DNA of 64,000 nucleotides from Nocardiopsis algeriensis (GTDB taxonomy: Bacteria; Actinomycetota; Actinomycetes; Streptosporangiales; Streptosporangiaceae). A program made the position numbers and the translations under genes. The notes under the pieces are model-generated. The model ran no database searches and had not been told where the DNA came from. It saw nothing but the letters and a program-made list of their open reading frames with translations. Below, one piece after another: positions 17,723-26,796 of the stretch; position 1 is the stretch's first letter; each line of letters starts with the position of its first letter. Location of the stretch: assembly GCF_014203695.1 (NCBI RefSeq), contig NZ_JACHJO010000008.1:124001-188000 (forward strand), given 5' to 3'.

Positions 17723-19621
17723 ATGACGAATCCCCCTCCTCCGTCCGACCCCTCCCCGTCACCGGGCGGTCCCGCCCCCGAGCCCGCACCGGGTACGCCC
17801 TCCGGTGGTGTCCCCGTACCGGGTACGCCCTCCGGTGGTGCTCCCGTACCGGGTACGCCCTCCGGCGGAACTCCCGCTCCCGGAGCGCCCGCTGCCGGCC
17901 CGCCGGCCTTCGGCGGCCCACCGGTCGGCGGGATGCCCGGCGGCCCCTTCCCGGGTGCCCCCGGCGGCCCTTCCGGCGGGCAGCCCCCCGCAGGCATGTA
18001 CACCGGCGGTATGCCGCCCGGTGGTTCCTTCGGTCCCCCGCCCTCCGGCCCGCCACCCGGTGGCATGCCTCCCGGTGGTCCTTTCGGTCCGCCGCCCGGT
18101 GGCATGCCTCCTGGAGGTCCCTTCGGTCCCCCACCCCGGAGGCTGGGCCTCTTCTCGTCGCCCTCGGGCATCCGCGCGGCCGCGCTCAACGCCACCGGTC
18201 TCGGCGGCGGCTACTTCTACCTGCGCCGGTGGCCCTTCTTCGCCGCCGCGCTGACCGTCACCGTCGGGCTGCTCGTCACCGCCGCCCTCACCGGTGCCGC
18301 CGACAACCTGCTGGTGTGGGTCCCGATCCTCCTGGCCTGGTTCGCCGCCGCGGCGGTCCACGGACTCTTCGCCGGACGCGCCTCGGACGAGCGCACGCTC
18401 GCCGGAGGCGGGCAGGCGCCGAAGGGCGCGCTCCCGCTCCTGACCGCCGGAGGGCTGGCCCTCGCGCTCGTCGCCGGACTGACCGCTGTGTGGCAGACCG
18501 GCGAGTGGCGCCTGCGTGTCGCCGACGCCGCGCACGCCCGCGGCGAGTGCGGCCCGGACGAGGCCGTCGCCCTGTACGGCGCGGTCGAGAACGGCTTCCA
18601 GCTGTCCTTCTCCCCCTCGCTCATGGACCGGGCCCGGGCCGGGGCCGAGGCCTGCGCCCTTCTGGACGGGGCACAGCGCCAGGTCGCCGCCGAGGACTAC
18701 GAGCGGGCCCTCGACACCTACGGCGCCTACTTCGCGCACACCGCCTCCCGATGGGAGGACAGCGACGGCGAGGTCGCCGACATCCACCTCTCCTACGCGG
18801 CAGGCCTGGCCGAGACCGCCGACGCCGAGTACACGGGGGCCGTCACCCCCGGCTACGAGGAGGCCATGCGGCGCGCCCACGAGATCTACACGGTCATCCC
18901 GGTGGACTACGAGGGCACCGCCGCGGCGGGCAAGGTCCCGCAGGCGCTCACCGACCTCTACGAGCTGGGCACCGACGAGCTGGACGCCGAGTACTGGTGC
19001 GACGGCTACGACCAGATCGAGGTGTTCCGGGACCTGGACTGGAGCCTGGCCCCGGAGATCTCCGAGCGTATCGGCGAGGAGCGTCCCCAGGCCGCCCTGA
19101 AGTGCGGCTGGGAGGCGGTCGACGGCGGCAAGTTCGACAGGGCGGACACCATGGTCGACGTCCTGGAGGCCGACTACGCCGACTACGAGGCCGAGGACGT
19201 CGAGAAGATGGTCGTCCACATCGGGGCCGGCCGCATGGAGGCGGAGATGGACGAGCTGACCAGCTGGGGCTCCTCCGAATTCGACACCGAGTCCTACGGC
19301 AGCTCGGGCAGCGACGACTTCGTCTTCGAGATCACCAACCACACCCCGTACGACATGCGCTTCCTCTACGTCGGCCCCGACCGGGTCCACGGAGAGGTCT
19401 CGGTCGGCCCCTGCGACGACTGCGACGTCTACCCCGCGGACTCCCCGCCCGGTATCGACGGGTGCTTCGGCGACGGAGAGGTCCTGGAGGTGGCACTCGC
19501 GCCGGGCGACTACCGCATCGTGGTCGGCTACGGCAGCTTCGACTCCGAGCCGATGGAGGCGAACGCGTCGCTGGGAAGCGGTGGCTACAACGAGACCTGC
19601 TACTACCTCACCGAGGAGTAG
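17723..19621 (+). CDS. Proline/glycine-rich multi-domain membrane protein, function unknown
   Basis: This 632-residue protein has four parts. Residues 1-145 are low-complexity Pro/Gly sequence with the decapeptide PGTPSGGxPV repeated three times and several GGMPPGG-like units. About 155-250 hold three membrane helices. About 260-515 form an acidic, Ala/Tyr/Glu-rich helical region resembling tetratricopeptide-type repeats (for example EDYERALDTYGAYF). The last 100 residues (from DDFVFEITNHTPYDMRFLYVG) look like a beta sandwich with a CDDCD segment and further Cys. The order suggests a cytoplasmic disordered head and a large extracellular part. I do not recognise the family. Such Pro/Gly-rich heads are frequent on Nocardiopsis and other actinomycete membrane proteins. 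Confidence 0.75.
   Translation: MTNPPPPSDPSPSPGGPAPEPAPGTPSGGVPVPGTPSGGAPVPGTPSGGTPAPGAPAAGPPAFGGPPVGGMPGGPFPGAPGGPSGGQPPAGMYTGGMPPGGSFGPPPSGPPPGGMPPGGPFGPPPGGMPPGGPFGPPPRRLGLFSSPSGIRAAALNATGLGGGYFYLRRWPFFAAALTVTVGLLVTAALTGAADNLLVWVPILLAWFAAAAVHGLFAGRASDERTLAGGGQAPKGALPLLTAGGLALALVAGLTAVWQTGEWRLRVADAAHARGECGPDEAVALYGAVENGFQLSFSPSLMDRARAGAEACALLDGAQRQVAAEDYERALDTYGAYFAHTASRWEDSDGEVADIHLSYAAGLAETADAEYTGAVTPGYEEAMRRAHEIYTVIPVDYEGTAAAGKVPQALTDLYELGTDELDAEYWCDGYDQIEVFRDLDWSLAPEISERIGEERPQAALKCGWEAVDGGKFDRADTMVDVLEADYADYEAEDVEKMVVHIGAGRMEAEMDELTSWGSSEFDTESYGSSGSDDFVFEITNHTPYDMRFLYVGPDRVHGEVSVGPCDDCDVYPADSPPGIDGCFGDGEVLEVALAPGDYRIVVGYGSFDSEPMEANASLGSGGYNETCYYLTEE
17791..17880 (+). repeat. Three tandem 30-nt repeats inside the Pro/Gly-rich coding region
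   Basis: Units at 17791-17820, 17821-17850 and 17851-17880 all start GGGTACGCCCTCCGG and encode PGTPSGGxPV. The first two differ at two bases; the third is more diverged. Such units can gain or lose copies in frame. Confidence 0.9.
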
Positions 19622-19626
19622 CGGCC

Positions 19627-19660
19627 GGCGGCGGGCCGGTGCACGCGCCGACCCGCCGCC
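19627..19660 (+). terminator. Hairpin terminator
   Basis: A perfect 9-bp stem (GGCGGCGGG / CCCGCCGCC) with a 16-nt loop lies just after the stop of the Pro/Gly-rich protein. Confidence 0.6.
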
Positions 19661-19747
19661 CCGTTCGCCGCCCCGGGGTCCGCAACGCGCGGGGCACTCT
19701 CGTACTGTGTGCTTCGGAACACGCACATCTGAAACGGGGGTCTGCAC

Positions 19748-20938
19748 ATGGGAGGGCGTACGTCCTGCTCGCTGAAGTTGGCCTGGGACGACGGTCTCAC
19801 CGCCTACGACTTCGGCCCGCAGCACCCCATGGCGCCGATACGCGTCGAGCTCACCATGGCACTCAGCCGCGAACTCGGCATCCTGGACTCTCCCGGGGTG
19901 GAACTCCTGGACGTCGAGCCGGCCTCGGACGAACTCCTCTCCCTGGTGCACAGCCGCTCCTACATCGAGGCGGTCAAGCGGGCGGGACGCACCCTCGAAC
20001 CCGACGAGGGGCACATGCTGGGCACGCCGGACAACCCCGTGTTCAAGGACATGCACGAGGTCTCCGCCCTCATCTCGGGGGCGTCCGTCGCCGCGGCCCG
20101 CGCGGTGTGGACCGGTGAGAGCACACATGCCGCCAACATCGCGGGCGGTCTCCACCACGCCATGCACAGCAACGCCTGGGGCTTCTGCGTCTACAACGAC
20201 CCCGCCCTGGCCATCGCGTGGCTTCTGGAGCAGGGGGCCAAGCGCATCGCCTACGTCGACACCGACGTCCACCACGGCGACGGCGTGCAGAACGCCTTCT
20301 ACAACGACCCTCGTGTCCTCACCATCAGTCTCCACGAATCGCCGACCACGCTGTTCCCGGGCACCGGCCAGGCGGGGGAGACCGGCGGCCCCGACGCCGA
20401 GGGATACGCGGTCAACGTCGCCCTTCCGGCCGGTACCGGCGACAGCGGCTGGCACCGCGCGTTCGAGGCGGTCGTCCCGCCTCTGCTGCACGAGTTCCAG
20501 CCGGAGATCCTGGTGACGCAGCAGGGCTGCGACACACACGCTCTGGACCCCCTGGCCAACCTCACCCTCAGCGTCGACGGCCAGCGCCGCGCCTACGCGG
20601 AGCTGCACAAGCTCGCCCAGCGCACGGCGGGCGGCCGGTGGCTGCTGCTCGGCGGCGGCGGGTACGGCCTGGTCCACGTCGTGCCGCGCGCCTGGACCCA
20701 CCTGCTCGGCGAGGCGGCCGGACGGCCGGTCGACCCCGACACCGAGACGCCGCAGGCCTGGCGGGACTTCGTCCGCGAGCGCACGGGCGAGCTGGCGCCG
20801 CTCTACATGACCGACGGACGCGAGGTGGTCTTCGATCGCTTCGAGGACGGCTACGACCCGGGCAACTCCGTCGACCGGGCGATCCACGCGACCCGCACGG
20901 CGGTGTTCCCCAGCCACGGGATCGACCCCACGCTCTGA
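19748..20938 (+). CDS. acuC: Histone deacetylase-superfamily protein, AcuC type
   Basis: This 396-residue zinc-dependent deacetylase belongs to the acetoin utilisation AcuC group. It has the catalytic His pair in GGLHHAMHSNAWGFCVYND, the Zn ligands in VDTDVHHGDGVQNAFY, and the later SLHESPTTLFPGTG and QQGCDTHALDPLANL segments of class I HDAC-like enzymes. In Bacillus, AcuC removes acetyl groups from acetyl-CoA synthetase; here the substrate is inferred only from the family, and no acs gene is in the window. The ATG at 19748 opens a frame whose N-terminus (LAWDDGLTAYDFGPQHPMAP) fits the family. Confidence 0.92.
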   Translation: MGGRTSCSLKLAWDDGLTAYDFGPQHPMAPIRVELTMALSRELGILDSPGVELLDVEPASDELLSLVHSRSYIEAVKRAGRTLEPDEGHMLGTPDNPVFKDMHEVSALISGASVAAARAVWTGESTHAANIAGGLHHAMHSNAWGFCVYNDPALAIAWLLEQGAKRIAYVDTDVHHGDGVQNAFYNDPRVLTISLHESPTTLFPGTGQAGETGGPDAEGYAVNVALPAGTGDSGWHRAFEAVVPPLLHEFQPEILVTQQGCDTHALDPLANLTLSVDGQRRAYAELHKLAQRTAGGRWLLLGGGGYGLVHVVPRAWTHLLGEAAGRPVDPDTETPQAWRDFVRERTGELAPLYMTDGREVVFDRFEDGYDPGNSVDRAIHATRTAVFPSHGIDPTL

Positions 20939-21123
20939 CCTCCTCCCGGCCGGTCCCGGGAACCGGCTTCATACCGACCCGGCGGCGATTTTCCGCGAAG
21001 GGGGCGTGGTTCGCCGGTAGCGGGTAGGGATGAGAGGAACAGCGGGCGAACAGGAGCAGGCACCGTGGCGCGGCCGTACGGCCGCGCCGTGTGTTCGCCG
21101 TACACGAGGAAGGGGAACACCTG

Positions 21124-21921
21124 GTGACGCCGCCGACACGTGCTGAACTCATCTCCTATCTGGTGCGGACGGGAATCGCCGGCCATGTCGACACCCCGCG
21201 CCAGAACAACCTGCGGCACTACCGGCGCCTCGCCCAGAAGGACCCCTACCACCAGTTCGGCCTGACCTTCTCCCACGAGTGGACCTTCTCCGAGGTCCTG
21301 GCCCTGATGAGCAAGCGGTGCGGGGTGGTCGGTGACGAGGAATACGTCTGGGGCATCGACACCATCGACCCCGACCTGACGGTCGACGCCCTGGAGGCCT
21401 TCGCCGACCGGCTCGCCGTGGCGGCCGAGCGCCGGGAGAGGGTCATGTTCGCCACCGGCCACCCGAACAAGCTCTGCGGGACCTACCGCGCCTGGAAGGA
21501 CGCCCTCGCCGCCCGCGGATGCAGAATTCTCACGGCAGCAGACGGTTACAGCTACGAAGTGACCACAGAGCGCCCTCCCCACCGCCGTACCGTTGTCTGG
21601 AAGGAGGGGATCGCCATCGTCACGGACGGCCGTCTTGCCCGCCACAGCCACCACCCCTTCGCCATGCGCGCCATCCTCGGGGAGCTCGCCGAGCACGGGA
21701 AGGAATGGCCGCAGTTGGTCATCGCCGACCATGGGTTCGCGGGTGCGGCAGGGGAGGCGGGTGTGCCGACGATGGGTTTCGCCGACTGCAACGACCCCGC
21801 CCTCTTCCTCGGTGAACACGAGGGAAAACTGCTGGTCACCGTGCCTATGGACGACGGATACCTCACAGAGGACTATGCGCCGCTACGCGATTACGTCCTT
21901 GCCCGGGCCGGCCTCGTCTGA
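21124..21921 (+). CDS. Phosphatase-like protein of the actinobacterial AcuC neighbourhood
   Basis: This 265-residue protein contains several His/Asp pairs suited to metal binding, for example DTPRQNNLRHY near residue 25, FSHEWTFSEV, WGIDTIDPDL, FATGHPNKL and VIADHGFAG. It matches, from memory, a conserved actinobacterial protein commonly annotated as phosphatase that lies beside acuC in Streptomyces; I know of no demonstrated reaction. It starts at GTG 21124 with GAGGAAGGGGAA immediately upstream. The gap from acuC is 185 nt, so the two may or may not be co-transcribed. Confidence 0.65.
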   Translation: MTPPTRAELISYLVRTGIAGHVDTPRQNNLRHYRRLAQKDPYHQFGLTFSHEWTFSEVLALMSKRCGVVGDEEYVWGIDTIDPDLTVDALEAFADRLAVAAERRERVMFATGHPNKLCGTYRAWKDALAARGCRILTAADGYSYEVTTERPPHRRTVVWKEGIAIVTDGRLARHSHHPFAMRAILGELAEHGKEWPQLVIADHGFAGAAGEAGVPTMGFADCNDPALFLGEHEGKLLVTVPMDDGYLTEDYAPLRDYVLARAGLV

Positions 21922-22041
21922 CCAGGGGAGACCATTTATACCCACCTCTAAACCTTCTGGCGGGGGTGTTTCCCCGGCGGCCCGGAAGAGGACGCGAACG
22001 GCCTTTCGCTCGAGGGAACTCGGCTCTACTCTGAAAACGGA

Positions 22042-22067
22042 CGTGTCAGTAGTGACAACATGACACG
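22042..22067. promoter_or_regulatory. Inverted-repeat cluster upstream of the BldC-like regulator
   Basis: CGTGTCA (22042-22048) and TGACACG (22061-22067) form an inverted repeat, and a third TGACA half-site lies between them at 22053-22057. It is 106 nt before the small HTH gene, a plausible operator position. Confidence 0.3.
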
Positions 22068-22172
22068 CCGGCGTCGCGTCGGGACGGGCACATACCGGGG
22101 TCGTCCTTCCCTCCGTGCGGGGCGCCGGACCGAACGGGTAATACTCACGTCCGGGAATGAGGGCGTCGGAAG

Positions 22173-22376
22173 ATGAACGGGAGCAAGCCGCCTCTCGAAG
22201 AGGTCAGGTTTCTGACCGTGGCGGAGGTCGCCACGATCATGCGAGTGTCCAAGATGACCGTTTACCGAATGGTGCACTCGGGAGTTCTCCCCGCGATTCG
22301 CGTGGGGCGTTCCTACCGGGTCCCCGAACGGGCCGTGCACGACTACCTCCGCGAGGCGTTCGTCGAGGCCGGCTGA
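22173..22376 (+). CDS. BldC-like/excisionase-family small DNA-binding protein
   Basis: This 67-residue protein is a single winged helix (HTH_17, MerR/excisionase type). It reads FLTVAEVATIMRVSKMTVYRMVHSG, then a wing LPAIRVGRSYRVPERAVHDYL. It differs from true BldC (27283-27477, RVDPKTVTRW and GGHRR) at the recognition helix, so it should bind different DNA. A close relative lies near the proC-acuC region in many actinomycetes. The ATG has a weak GGAAG upstream. A perfect terminator follows, so it is transcribed alone. Its role is unknown. Confidence 0.85.
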   Translation: MNGSKPPLEEVRFLTVAEVATIMRVSKMTVYRMVHSGVLPAIRVGRSYRVPERAVHDYLREAFVEAG

Positions 22377-22389
22377 TCCATGGGGCCGA

Positions 22390-22414
22390 CCGGGGAGGTG
22401 GAACACCTCCCCGG
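22390..22414 (+). terminator. Hairpin terminator of the BldC-like gene
   Basis: A perfect 11-bp stem (CCGGGGAGGTG / CACCTCCCCGG) with a 3-nt loop, 14 nt after the stop. Confidence 0.85.
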
Positions 22415-22571
22415 CCGGACTCCCGCCCTCCCCCCTTCCGCCGCGGGGCTCTCCGCGGGCGGGACCCACGGCACTTGCGCAGGGGCCGCGAAGAGATCTT
22501 CCGGGCGTCTACTACACTTTGTCGTTGTTGTAGTCCGCCCAGTTCATCCCCGTGTTCGCGAGGTCCCCTCG

Positions 22572-23294
22572 ATGCCAAGTGCCAGCACCGGTCCGCGGTG
22601 CAGCCGTGTCACGGCGCGCCTTGCCGCGGCCGCTGCGGCCGCCGTCCTCGTCCTCACCGGCTGCGCCGGGGGAAACGAGATCGAGGCCGGCGGCGGCGAC
22701 GACCGCTTCATCTCCGGTGACGGCAGCGCCACGGCTTTCGCCGCCGGTGATCGAGTCGACGCCCCCGAGGTGGCCGGCACCACCCTGGAGGGGGACGAGG
22801 TCTCCCTCGACGACCACGAGGGCGAGATCCTCGTCCTCAACGTGTGGGCGAGCTGGTGCGGGCCCTGCCGTTCGGAGCAGCCGGTCCTGGACGAGGTGCA
22901 CACCGAGTACAGCGGCCTCGGTGTGGACTTCCTCGGCGTGAACATCAAGGACGACGAGACCGCGGCCCTCGCCTACCAGGACAACATGGGCGTGCCGTAC
23001 CCCAGCCTCTACGACCAGCCCGGCGAGGTGCCGCAGGCCTTCCGCGACACCGTGCCGCCGCGTGCCATCCCGAGCACGCTCGTCCTCGACCCCGAGGGAC
23101 GCATCGCCGCCCGCGTCATCGGTGCCACCACCTACGGCCAGCTGACGGGCCTGCTCGACGACCTCGTCGTCGAGTACGGCTTCGGTGATCCCGAGGAGCG
23201 GCCACGCGTGGCCGAACAGGAGGCGGAGGAGGCCGCCGCGGCGGAGGAGTCCGAGGGGACGGACGGGAAGCCCTCCGGCGAGGACGGCTCCTGA
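22572..23294 (+). CDS. resA: TlpA/ResA-type thioredoxin lipoprotein for cytochrome c maturation
   Basis: This 240-residue protein has a lipoprotein signal with lipobox LTGC (Cys 31), then a thioredoxin domain with VWASWCGPC (active-site C96 and C99) and the cis-Pro loop near [12 protein letters not shown]. It should sit on the outer face of the membrane and reduce apocytochrome c haem-binding thiols, receiving electrons from CcdA. The last 40 residues are a Glu/Ala-rich tail. Its stop codon overlaps the ATG of ccdA (TGATG), and the next three genes are coupled too, so this is the first gene of a four-gene operon. GAGGT lies about 10 nt before the ATG. Confidence 0.93.
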   Translation: MPSASTGPRCSRVTARLAAAAAAAVLVLTGCAGGNEIEAGGGDDRFISGDGSATAFAAGDRVDAPEVAGTTLEGDEVSLDDHEGEILVLNVWASWCGPCRSEQPVLDEVHTEYSGLGVDFLGVNIKDDETAALAYQDNMGVPYPSLYDQPGEVPQAFRDTVPPRAIPSTLVLDPEGRIAARVIGATTYGQLTGLLDDLVVEYGFGDPEERPRVAEQEAEEAAAAEESEGTDGKPSGEDGS

Positions 23295-24094
23295 TGGGCC
23301 CCATCGGTGCGACGGTCCTCTCCGGTTCCCTCCTCATGGCGATTCCGCTGGCGCTGGCCGCGGGCCTGGTCTCCTTCCTCTCCCCGTGCGTCCTGCCCCT
23401 CGTGCCCGGCTACCTGTCGTACGTGACGGGGATGAGCGGGGCCGACGTCCGGGAGCGCACGGCCGCGGGCGGAGGGACCGCCACGGTCGCCGACATCGAC
23501 ACCGAACTCGCCTCCCGCCGCTGGACCATGGTCGCCGGGAGTGTGCTCTTCATCGCCGGGTTCACGCTGGTCTTCGTCGCCGTCGGCGGCTTCATCGGCT
23601 GGCTCGGCGACCTCTTCATGGACCACACGGAACCCATCACGCGGGTGCTGGGCGTGCTGACGGTGGTGCTCGGCCTGGCCTTCATGGGGGTCCTTCCCGG
23701 CTTCGGGCGCGAGTTCCGGATCCGCACACTGCCCAAGGCCGGACTGGCCGGCGCGCCCCTGCTCGGCGTGCTGTTCGGTCTCGGCTGGACCCCCTGCATC
23801 GGCCCGACCCTGGCCGCCGTGCAGACCCTCGCCTTCGTTGAGGGCGGCGCGGGCCGCGGCATGCTCCTCTCCCTCGCCTACTGTGTGGGGCTGGGGCTGC
23901 CGTTCGTCGTGGCCTCCCTCCTGTACCGCCGCGCCCTGACCGCCTTCGGATGGCTCAAGCGCCATATCCGCACGGTCACGGTGATCGGCGGCGCCATGCT
24001 CGTCCTGGTCGGTCTGGCGATGGTGACCGGGCTCTGGACACAGATGACCATCGCCATGCAGGGCTGGGCAGCGAACTTCCAGACGGTGATCTGA
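23294..24094 (+). CDS. ccdA: Cytochrome c biogenesis protein CcdA
   Basis: This 266-residue membrane protein of the DsbD/CcdA family passes electrons from cytoplasmic thioredoxin to the extracytoplasmic ResA-type thioredoxin. Six hydrophobic helices are visible. The two redox Cys lie in [15 protein letters not shown] near the N-terminus and in [14 protein letters not shown] near the middle, as the family requires. A hydrophilic loop (about 52-75) follows helix 1. It overlaps the upstream gene by one base and is separated from resB by one base. Confidence 0.96.
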   Translation: MGPIGATVLSGSLLMAIPLALAAGLVSFLSPCVLPLVPGYLSYVTGMSGADVRERTAAGGGTATVADIDTELASRRWTMVAGSVLFIAGFTLVFVAVGGFIGWLGDLFMDHTEPITRVLGVLTVVLGLAFMGVLPGFGREFRIRTLPKAGLAGAPLLGVLFGLGWTPCIGPTLAAVQTLAFVEGGAGRGMLLSLAYCVGLGLPFVVASLLYRRALTAFGWLKRHIRTVTVIGGAMLVLVGLAMVTGLWTQMTIAMQGWAANFQTVI

Positions 24095-24095
24095 C

Positions 24096-25691
24096 GTGAG
24101 TACGACCGCGACCGAGAAGACCGGAACGACCGGGGAGGCGAAGGGGGCCGCCGGGCTGGGCCCCGCGGGCTGGCTCCGCTGGGCCTGGCGCATCCTCACC
24201 TCGATGCGCACCGCGCTGATCCTGCTGTTCCTGCTGGCGGTCGGGGCCATCCCCGGCTCGATCCTGCCGCAGAACGTGGTCAGCGTCGACGAGGTCAACA
24301 TCTACTTCCAGGAGCACCCCGAGCTGGCGCCCTGGCTCGACCGCTTCCACCTCTTCGACGTCTTCTCCTCGCCCTGGTACGCGGCGATCTACCTGCTGCT
24401 GTTCGTCTCCCTCGCCGGATGCGTCCTTCCGCGCGCCGTGACGCACCTGCGCGCCCTGCGCTCCCGGCCGGTGCCGACCCCGCGCAACCTGGACCGGCTG
24501 CCGTACTCGGCCCGGTTCAGCACCGGTGCCGACCCCGAGACGGTCCTGGCCGAGGCGCGGCGGCTCCTGCGCCGCCACCGGGTCGAGCGCTACGGGGACT
24601 CGCTCTCCACCGAGACCGGTTATCTGCGCGAGGCCGGGAACGTGCTGTTCCACTTCGCCCTGCTGGGCCTGCTCCTGACGCTGGCGGCGGGATCGTTCTT
24701 CGGCTACCGCGGCAACATGCTGATCACCGAGGGGGACGGGTTCGCCAACACGCTGCCCTCCTACGACGCGATCTACCCGGGCCACTGGACCGACATGGAC
24801 TCCATCGCGCCGTTCACACTCCGCGTGGACGACTTCGAGGCCGAGTTCATCGAGGACGGCGATCTGAGGGGCCAGGCGGCGTCCTACATCGCCCAGGTCT
24901 CCTACACGGAGGAGCCCGGTGGGGAGGAGCGCACGCACCAGCTGGAGGTCAACCACCCGCTCGACGTCGCCGGAACGCAGGTCTACCTGCTGGGCCACGG
25001 GTACGCGCCCGAGTTCGTCGTCCGCAACGGCGCGGGAGACGTGGTGTTCGACCAGTCGGTGCCGTTCCTGTACCGGGAGACCGCCACCTACACCTCCGAC
25101 GGTGTGGTCAAGGTTCCCGACACCGGCGGCGAGCAGCTGGGCTTCGTCGGTGTGTTCCTGCCGACCGCGGCCGAGACGCCCGACGGGGAGCTGACCTCCA
25201 GCTTCCCCGGTGCGCAGAACCCCCGGGTGACCCTGGAGGGATACCAGGGCGATCTGGGCCTGATCGACTCGCAGTCGGTCTACCAGCTCAGGACCTCGGG
25301 GATGGAGGAGCTCGGCAGCTCGCCGGTCATGGAGATCGGCGACACGTGGGAGCTGCCCGACGGGGCCGGGTCGATCACCTTCAGCGGATACAAGGAGTAC
25401 GTCAGCCTCCAGGTCAACCGGGACGGTGCCCGCCTGCCCGCGCTGATCGCCGCGGTCACCGCCATCGGCGGACTGATGCTGACCCTGTTCGTCCGCCCGC
25501 GCCGCGTGTGGGTGCGCGCCGTGCGGGGCGAGGACGGGCGGACCCGGGTGGAGCTGGCCGGACTCGGCAAGACCGAGGCGGCCGGGGACAACACCGAGTT
25601 CCACGAACTCACCACTGCGCTTGCCGGACGGCTCCGGAACGAGTCGGACGACAGCTCCCAAGACACATCCGACCGAAGGAATGATCGGTGA
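24096..25691 (+). CDS. resB: Cytochrome c biogenesis protein ResB
   Basis: This 531-residue protein is the ResB/Ccs1 half of the system II haem lyase, which attaches haem to apocytochrome c. Helices lie at about 38-55 (TALILLFLLAVGAIPG), 95-112, 185-205, and near the C-terminus (about 455-475). Between the third and fourth is the large extracytoplasmic domain with LEVNHPLDVAGTQVYLLGHG, a conserved stretch with the functional His. The final 60 residues are cytoplasmic. GTG starts one base after the ccdA stop, and the stop overlaps the ccsB start by 4 nt, so the proteins are made together. Confidence 0.95.
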   Translation: MSTTATEKTGTTGEAKGAAGLGPAGWLRWAWRILTSMRTALILLFLLAVGAIPGSILPQNVVSVDEVNIYFQEHPELAPWLDRFHLFDVFSSPWYAAIYLLLFVSLAGCVLPRAVTHLRALRSRPVPTPRNLDRLPYSARFSTGADPETVLAEARRLLRRHRVERYGDSLSTETGYLREAGNVLFHFALLGLLLTLAAGSFFGYRGNMLITEGDGFANTLPSYDAIYPGHWTDMDSIAPFTLRVDDFEAEFIEDGDLRGQAASYIAQVSYTEEPGGEERTHQLEVNHPLDVAGTQVYLLGHGYAPEFVVRNGAGDVVFDQSVPFLYRETATYTSDGVVKVPDTGGEQLGFVGVFLPTAAETPDGELTSSFPGAQNPRVTLEGYQGDLGLIDSQSVYQLRTSGMEELGSSPVMEIGDTWELPDGAGSITFSGYKEYVSLQVNRDGARLPALIAAVTAIGGLMLTLFVRPRRVWVRAVRGEDGRTRVELAGLGKTEAAGDNTEFHELTTALAGRLRNESDDSSQDTSDRRNDR

Positions 25692-26674
25692 CGTACACAC
25701 TCGCCGCCTCGGTGAACGAGAGCATGGCGTCGCTCAGCGACACACTGGTCATCGCGATGATCGTGACCTACGCGGCCGCCCTGTTCCTCTTCGCCGTCGA
25801 GGCCGCCTACGGGAAGAACACGAAGCTGAAGGCGGGCAAGCTGATGCCCGTCGGCGCGGGAGACGACGCCGACAGCGGTATCGAGGTCAGCGTCCGCACC
25901 ACCGAGGGCGAGGCGAGGGCCTCCCAGAGCGTTCTGGGCAAGCTCGCCATCGGTGTGACGGCACTCGGCTTCACCATGGGTGTCGCGCAGATCGTCGCGC
26001 GGGGCCTGGCCGCGGGTCGCTGGCCGTGGGGCAACATGTTCGAGTTCGTGGTGGCCCTGTGCCTGGTCGCCGTGGGCGCCCTCCTGTACGCCTCGGTCCG
26101 CTACCAGGCCCGCTTCCTGGGCGGGTTCGTGCTGGTACCGGTGCTGATCCTGCTGGGCATCGGTGTCAAGTGGCTGTACGTGGACCCCGGTCCGCTGATT
26201 CCGGCGCTGCACTCCTACTGGGTTCCCATCCACGTGACCGCGACGATCGTCGCGGGCGGCGCGTTCATGGTCTCCGGTGTGGCCGCCGTGACCTATCTGG
26301 TGTCCCACCGCTCGGAGGCCCGGCGTGCCGCGGGCGAGGAGACCGCCGGTATCGCCGGACGGCTGCCCAGCCCTGAACTGCTGGACCGGATCTCGCACCG
26401 GCTCATCCTCTTCGCGTTCCCTCTGTGGACCTTCGGGATCGTCGCCGGCTCGGTCTGGGCGGACGAGGCCTGGGGCCGCTTCTGGGGATGGGACCCCAAG
26501 GAGGTGTGGTCGTTCATCTCGTGGGTCGTCTACGCGGCCTACCTGCACGCCCGTGCCACGGGCGGCTGGCGGGGGCCGAAGTCGGCGTGGATCAACGTGC
26601 TGGGCTTCGCGACGGTCATGTTCAACTTCTTCGCGGTGAACTACCTGTTCAGCGGCCTGCACTCCTACGCCTGA
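25688..26674 (+). CDS. ccsB: Cytochrome c biogenesis protein CcsB (CcsA/ResC type)
   Basis: This 328-residue protein has eight or so membrane helices and the tryptophan-rich WGRFWGWDPKEVWSF haem-handling motif. Conserved His residues lie in the helix ahead of it (HSYWVPIHV) and after it (YAAYLHARA). With ResB it forms the haem export and ligation complex. It overlaps resB by 4 nt (GTGA). The operon closes at a strong terminator preceded by a tandem 17-bp duplication. Confidence 0.95.
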   Translation: MTYTLAASVNESMASLSDTLVIAMIVTYAAALFLFAVEAAYGKNTKLKAGKLMPVGAGDDADSGIEVSVRTTEGEARASQSVLGKLAIGVTALGFTMGVAQIVARGLAAGRWPWGNMFEFVVALCLVAVGALLYASVRYQARFLGGFVLVPVLILLGIGVKWLYVDPGPLIPALHSYWVPIHVTATIVAGGAFMVSGVAAVTYLVSHRSEARRAAGEETAGIAGRLPSPELLDRISHRLILFAFPLWTFGIVAGSVWADEAWGRFWGWDPKEVWSFISWVVYAAYLHARATGGWRGPKSAWINVLGFATVMFNFFAVNYLFSGLHSYA

Positions 26675-26685
26675 CGCGAGGGGCA

Positions 26686-26719
26686 CCGTACACACGAGGA
26701 AGCCGTACACACGAGGAAG
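26686..26719 (+). repeat. Perfect tandem 17-bp duplication before the ccs terminator
   Basis: CCGTACACACGAGGAAG occurs twice with no gap (26686-26702 and 26703-26719). The second copy runs into the left arm of the terminator hairpin. Confidence 0.9.
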
Positions 26720-26745
26720 GGGCCGCCCCCGGGGCGGCCCCTTCC
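26715..26745. terminator. Strong bidirectional hairpin between ccsB and the PLDc_N gene
   Basis: Arms of 15 nt (26715-26729, 26731-26745) are perfectly complementary around one central base; in RNA the innermost pairs open as loop. It separates two convergent genes. Confidence 0.8.
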
Positions 26746-26796
26746 GTCGCGACAGCGGTTCTCCCGGGCCTGTCCTCCCAGGCCGGGAGCCGGATG

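Noticed and set aside
17791..17880. 30-nt direct repeats as a CRISPR array
   Set aside because: The units are contiguous with no spacers, lie inside a coding frame and encode repeated peptides.
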